Source of the DNA: Haloplanus sp. GDY1
Lineage (GTDB): Archaea > Halobacteriota > Halobacteria > Halobacteriales > Haloferacaceae
Reading direction: 5' to 3'
DNA: 64,000 nt
NCBI RefSeq assembly: GCF_023703775.1
Contig: NZ_CP098514.1
Span: forward strand, 2,825,998-2,889,997
The notes beneath the pieces were generated by a model. The model searched no databases. It saw only the letters and a program-made list of their open reading frames with translations, and was not told the origin of the DNA. The translations under genes were made by a program, and so were the position numbers. Every line of letters begins with the position of its first letter. Positions within the stretch are counted from its first letter, which is position 1. Of the stretch, positions 61,039 through 64,000 are shown piece by piece.

Positions 61039-62193
61039 TCAGTCGTCCGCGGGGACCGGCCGTTCGATGGACCGCAGTTCGTCGAGGCAGTCCAGCCAGT
61101 CGTGCATGTGCTCTCCCACGTAGGCGAGGAACTCGCCGTTGCGGTAGTCGGCCTCCGCCTCCATCAGGGCGTCGGCCATCGCCGCGAAGGCCGTCGCGTA
61201 GGTCACCTCGCCGTCCGGGTCGGCGTCGTCGACCAGTTTCCACAGGTGTTCGTTGAGTTCCAGTCCCGCCACCTCGTTGTGCAGGTCGTCGAAGGTGGAG
61301 CGGGGCGCCTTGTCGTGTCGACAGAGCGGGTCGCCCGTGAGGATCTCCTTCCCCAGCAGGTCCGCCGCTCGCTTGAGGAACACGCCGCTCCAGATGTCGT
61401 CGAACCGGCCGACCGACCACTCGTTGTCGTCCATCGGCAGCTGGTAGAACGCGGGGATCACCTCCCGGCGGAAGGCGAGGTTCATCGAGCAGACGGTGAG
61501 GTACTGGCCGGGTTCGGCGACGAAGTCCGGGCCGAAGTCCGCCGCGTCGAGACGCGTCTCGGCCTGTCCCTGCAGGTCGCCGTCCATCAGGATGCGGACC
61601 GCGTCGAGGTCGGGCACGTTCGTCCAGAGGCCCTGCGAGGCGATCACGCTGTCGACGTGTGTCGTCCCCGTCTCCACCGTCTCGTCCATCGCCGCGTAGG
61701 GGTACCCTCGGGGGTAGAGGCCGTGGTCCTCGGCGCCGTGATAGAGGACGTTCACCCAGTTCTCGTCCGAGCGCACCGACTCCACGTCCCGGTCGGCGTG
61801 CAGGTTCCGGAGGTGCGTCCCGAAGAAGTCGACGTCCTCGTGGGGCCGGGTGTCGTCGTCGATGAAGACGCCGTAGGGGTGGTCGTGCGCCCAGAGGTAG
61901 AGCAGCCCGAAACTCGTCTGTGCGTGGCTCTTGGCGGGGATCAGGTGGCCGTACTCGCCGACCCCGTGGTCCTCCAGCCACGCCTCGCGCCGACTCCCGT
62001 CGAACACCTCGCCCGAGACGCCCAGGTCGTCGAGCATCGACTCCATCTCCCCCGTCGGGCAGTGGTCCTCGGTCACCAGCACGAACTCCAGCCGGTCCGT
62101 GTCGACCCCGTGGCGCTCGGCGTTGTCGACGTAGGATCGCACGCATTCGTACTCCCTGATCGTCGGGACGATGACGCAGATGTCCTCGCTCAT
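61039..62193 (-). CDS. reversibly glycosylated protein (UDP-arabinopyranose mutase, GT75) homologue
   Basis: 384 residues from the ATG at 62193. IVPTIREYECVRSYVD opens a GT-A-like fold and FIDDDTRPHEDVDFFG supplies the DDD metal/nucleotide site. RGYPY, SQGLWTNVPDLDA, CSMNLAFRREVIPAF and GRFDDIWSG match, in order, the conserved blocks I recall from plant RGP proteins. RGPs interconvert UDP-arabinopyranose and UDP-arabinofuranose; some members bind other UDP sugars. It is soluble and cytoplasmic. An iron-box operator and a TATA-like element precede the gene, tying it to the iron locus downstream. Confidence 0.85.
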   Translation of the reverse strand: MSEDICVIVPTIREYECVRSYVDNAERHGVDTDRLEFVLVTEDHCPTGEMESMLDDLGVSGEVFDGSRREAWLEDHGVGEYGHLIPAKSHAQTSFGLLYLWAHDHPYGVFIDDDTRPHEDVDFFGTHLRNLHADRDVESVRSDENWVNVLYHGAEDHGLYPRGYPYAAMDETVETGTTHVDSVIASQGLWTNVPDLDAVRILMDGDLQGQAETRLDAADFGPDFVAEPGQYLTVCSMNLAFRREVIPAFYQLPMDDNEWSVGRFDDIWSGVFLKRAADLLGKEILTGDPLCRHDKAPRSTFDDLHNEVAGLELNEHLWKLVDDADPDGEVTYATAFAAMADALMEAEADYRNGEFLAYVGEHMHDWLDCLDELRSIERPVPADD

Positions 62194-62205
62194 TGCCCGC
62201 TTTTC

Positions 62206-62221
62206 TTTAGGCCCACCTAAA
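62206..62221. promoter_or_regulatory. iron-box-like operator, copy 3 (TTTAGG-CCCA-CCTAAA)
   Basis: A perfect 6-4-6 inverted repeat 13-28 bases before the RGP-like ATG at 62193, overlapping the ATATTT element that is the best TATA candidate. Blocking by a bound repressor is expected. It also lies about 25 bases before the divergent TATA-like element on the ppk1 side. Confidence 0.8.
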
Positions 62222-62244
62222 ATATCTGTCGTTCCGTGCCGACG

Positions 62245-62252
62245 ATATATAC
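62245..62252 (+). promoter_or_regulatory. TATA-like element on the ppk1 side
   Basis: ATATATAC stands out in the divergent intergenic region. If used for ppk1 it would give an untranslated leader of about 80 bases, unusual next to the mostly leaderless genes here. Confidence 0.4.
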
Positions 62253-62358
62253 TTCTCGATAGGTGTTCGTAGGGGACATACCAACCGCTTTGTGCCGCTG
62301 TCGCCACCCTCCCACCGACTCGCTCGCCGACGGCGGCGACGTCGCCGACACCACACCC

Positions 62359-64000
62359 ATGCCCGGACCCGACGACACCGACGGCCCCGACCTCGACGAC
62401 GCCGAGTTCTACCTGAACCGGGAACTGAGCCACCTGGAGTTCCAGAAGCGCGTCCTCCACGAGGCGCTCGACGACCGGACGCCGCTCCTCGAGCGGGTGC
62501 GCTTTCTCGGCCTCTTCACCAAGAACCTCGACGAGTTCTTCATGAAGCGCGTCGGGGGGTTGAAACAGCAGATCGACGCGGGCGTCACCGACCCGACGGT
62601 CGACGGCCGGACCCCCCGCGAGCAGTGGGCCGAGATCCTCGAGACGACCGGTCCCATGTTCGGCCGCCAGACCGACTGCTACCGCGACGTGGTTCGGCCC
62701 GCCCTCGCCGAGGCGGGGATCGAGATCGTCGACCACGAGGACCTGACCGACGCGGAGCGCGACCGGATGCAGGACTACTTCGAGGAGTCCGTGTTGCCGA
62801 CGCTGACGCCGCTGGCGTTCGACCCGGCCCACCCCTTCCCCTTCATCTCCAACCTCAGCCTCTCGCTCGGCGTCTACGTCCGGCACGACCCCGGCGAGGA
62901 CCCGATCTTCACCCGCGTGAAGGTCCCGCAGAACCGCCCGCGACTCGTCCCCCTCGATGAGGGGTCGCGCTACGTCCTCCTCGAGGACCTCATCCGAGCG
63001 CATCTCGACTTGCTGATGCCCAACGTCGAGGTCGTCGACACCGCCCTGTTTCGCATCACGCGCAACGCCGAGGTCCGACACAACCAGGAGGTCGCCGAGG
63101 ACCTGATCGAGGCCATCGAGGAGGTGATCGAACAGCGGCGCTTCGCCACCGCCGTCCGCCTGGAGATCGGCGACGACGCCCCCGAGGAGATGGTCGACCT
63201 CCTGCGCGAGCAACTCGACCTCTGCCCGGAGGAGGTGGTCCACCGCTCCGGACCCCTCGACTACCGGGACTTCATGACGCTCTCGGACCTCGATCGCCCC
63301 GACCTGAAACGCGAGCCCTGGTCGCCGCTCCCCCATCCCCGGTTCGCCGAGGGGCCGGCCGGCGAGGTGACCGTCCAGGGGAGCGACCTCTTCGACGAGA
63401 TCGCCCGCGACGACGTCCTCCTCCATCACCCGTATCACTCCTTCGAGGGGACGGTCCAGCGCTTCCTCGACGCCGCCGCCAACGACCCCGACGTGTTGGC
63501 GATCAAGGCCGCCATCTACCGCACGGCGAGTGACTCGCAGGTGATCCAGCGGCTGATCGACGCCGCCGACAACGGCAAGCAGGTGGCGGTGATGGTCGAA
63601 CTCAAGGCCCGCTTCGACGAGCAGAACAACCTCCAGTGGGTGCGCAAACTGGAGGAGAACGGCATCCACGTCGCTTACGGCACGGTCGGGCTGAAGACCC
63701 ACACCAAGACCGCGCTGGTCGTCCGCGAGGAGGCGGACGGCGTGAAACTCTACTCCCACGTCGCCACGGGTAACTACCACTCCGAGACGGCGAAGGGGTA
63801 CGTCGACCTCGGCCTGTTGACCGCCGACCGCGACGTCGGGCAGGACCTCGTGACGGTGTTCAACTTCTTCACCGGCCCCTCGCTGGACGAGGAGTTCCGC
63901 AAACTGCTCGTCGCGCCCGTCACGATGCGAAAGCGGTTCACGGAACTGATCCGCCGGGAGGCCGACCACGCCCGCGCCGGCCGCCCCGCCCGCATCGTCG
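62359..64000 (+). CDS. ppk1: polyphosphate kinase PPK1 (5' part; runs off the window)
   Basis: 547 codons are visible and the frame is still open at the window end; full PPK1 is about 700 residues or more. The N-terminal domain begins FYLNRELSHLEFQKRVL, with FTKNLDEFFMKRVGG next. LTPLAFDPAHPFPFISNLS and VLLHHPYHSFEGTVQRFLDAA follow. AIKAAIYRTASDSQVIQ, the phosphate-binding VELKARFDEQNNLQW and the catalytic region YGTVGLKTHTKTALVV (His after KT) show an active enzyme. It makes polyphosphate from ATP. Start chosen at the first ATG before the conserved domain. Divergent from the RGP-like gene. Confidence 0.94.
   Translation, partial: MPGPDDTDGPDLDDAEFYLNRELSHLEFQKRVLHEALDDRTPLLERVRFLGLFTKNLDEFFMKRVGGLKQQIDAGVTDPTVDGRTPREQWAEILETTGPMFGRQTDCYRDVVRPALAEAGIEIVDHEDLTDAERDRMQDYFEESVLPTLTPLAFDPAHPFPFISNLSLSLGVYVRHDPGEDPIFTRVKVPQNRPRLVPLDEGSRYVLLEDLIRAHLDLLMPNVEVVDTALFRITRNAEVRHNQEVAEDLIEAIEEVIEQRRFATAVRLEIGDDAPEEMVDLLREQLDLCPEEVVHRSGPLDYRDFMTLSDLDRPDLKREPWSPLPHPRFAEGPAGEVTVQGSDLFDEIARDDVLLHHPYHSFEGTVQRFLDAAANDPDVLAIKAAIYRTASDSQVIQRLIDAADNGKQVAVMVELKARFDEQNNLQWVRKLEENGIHVAYGTVGLKTHTKTALVVREEADGVKLYSHVATGNYHSETAKGYVDLGLLTADRDVGQDLVTVFNFFTGPSLDEEFRKLLVAPVTMRKRFTELIRREADHARAGRPARIV

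Noticed and set aside
55979-62221. The TTTAGG palindromes as transcription terminators
   Set aside because: They sit immediately before start codons and on or next to TATA elements, and lack the T-run expected of archaeal terminators.
62194-63969. Minus-strand extension of the RGP-like gene to about 976 codons
   Set aside because: The part upstream of 62193 is antisense to ppk1, and the operator plus TATA-like element mark the real start.

Overview
The window reads as chromosome from an extremely halophilic archaeon (class Halobacteria). GC content is very high, the predicted proteins are rich in Asp and Glu, and many genes appear leaderless, with a TATA-like element about 26-30 bases before the ATG. 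The lineage markers fit: a CetZ tubulin-like protein, coenzyme F420 genes, aIF2-beta with a TRAM domain, a bacterioopsin-activator-type HTH regulator, Tat and lipobox secretion signals, and a UbiA/lycopene-cyclase protein. The genus cannot be fixed from sequence alone.

Layout. 1-2.3 kb: end of a regulator gene, an MscS channel and a cis-prenyltransferase. 2.4-5.5 kb: cofH, a small membrane hydrolase-like gene and cofG (FO synthase of F420). 5.5-12.3 kb: an apparent insertion between cofG and cofC, with a split AtuA pair, a class II (degradative-type) HMG-CoA reductase, a mevalonate-kinase-like GHMP protein, a small membrane protein and a sodium:solute symporter. 12.3-16.7 kb: cofC, a surface-anchored protein, cetZ, an NDUFA9-like reductase and tmk. 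17.7-18.2 kb: tRNA-Leu(UAA) with a degenerate repeat array that includes a copy of the tRNA 3' end. 18.2-26.1 kb: a pabB-pabA-pabC operon, cyclophilin, a DUF4350-like/SppA pair, a PHP phosphoesterase and a DapA-family aldolase. 26-33.7 kb: envelope genes (MMPL/RND transporter with a CARDB/NEW3-like partner, a nuclease/lamin-tail fusion, surface proteins, a lipoprotein). 33.7-50 kb: mostly housekeeping genes (HAD, MsrB, USP, FAH, aIF2-beta, AglB-like STT3, a LeuA-family enzyme with a CoA-transferase, UbiA-lycopene cyclase, IlvD, MoaB, MDR dehydrogenase, Vms1-like hydrolase).

50-62.2 kb is the most distinctive region. All its genes are on the minus strand. It holds an Fe(III) ABC importer whose ATPase is separated from the binding protein and permease, a Tat-exported FAD sugar-dehydrogenase-like pair with an Fe-S signature, two paralogous membrane glycosyltransferases, and a reversibly-glycosylated-protein (UDP-arabinopyranose mutase) homologue. 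Three copies of TTTAGG-N4-CCTAAA lie immediately upstream of three of its genes. This resembles a DtxR/IdeR-type iron operator. I infer an iron-repressed locus that couples iron import to extracellular sugar oxidation and surface glycan remodelling.

The window ends inside ppk1 (polyphosphate kinase).
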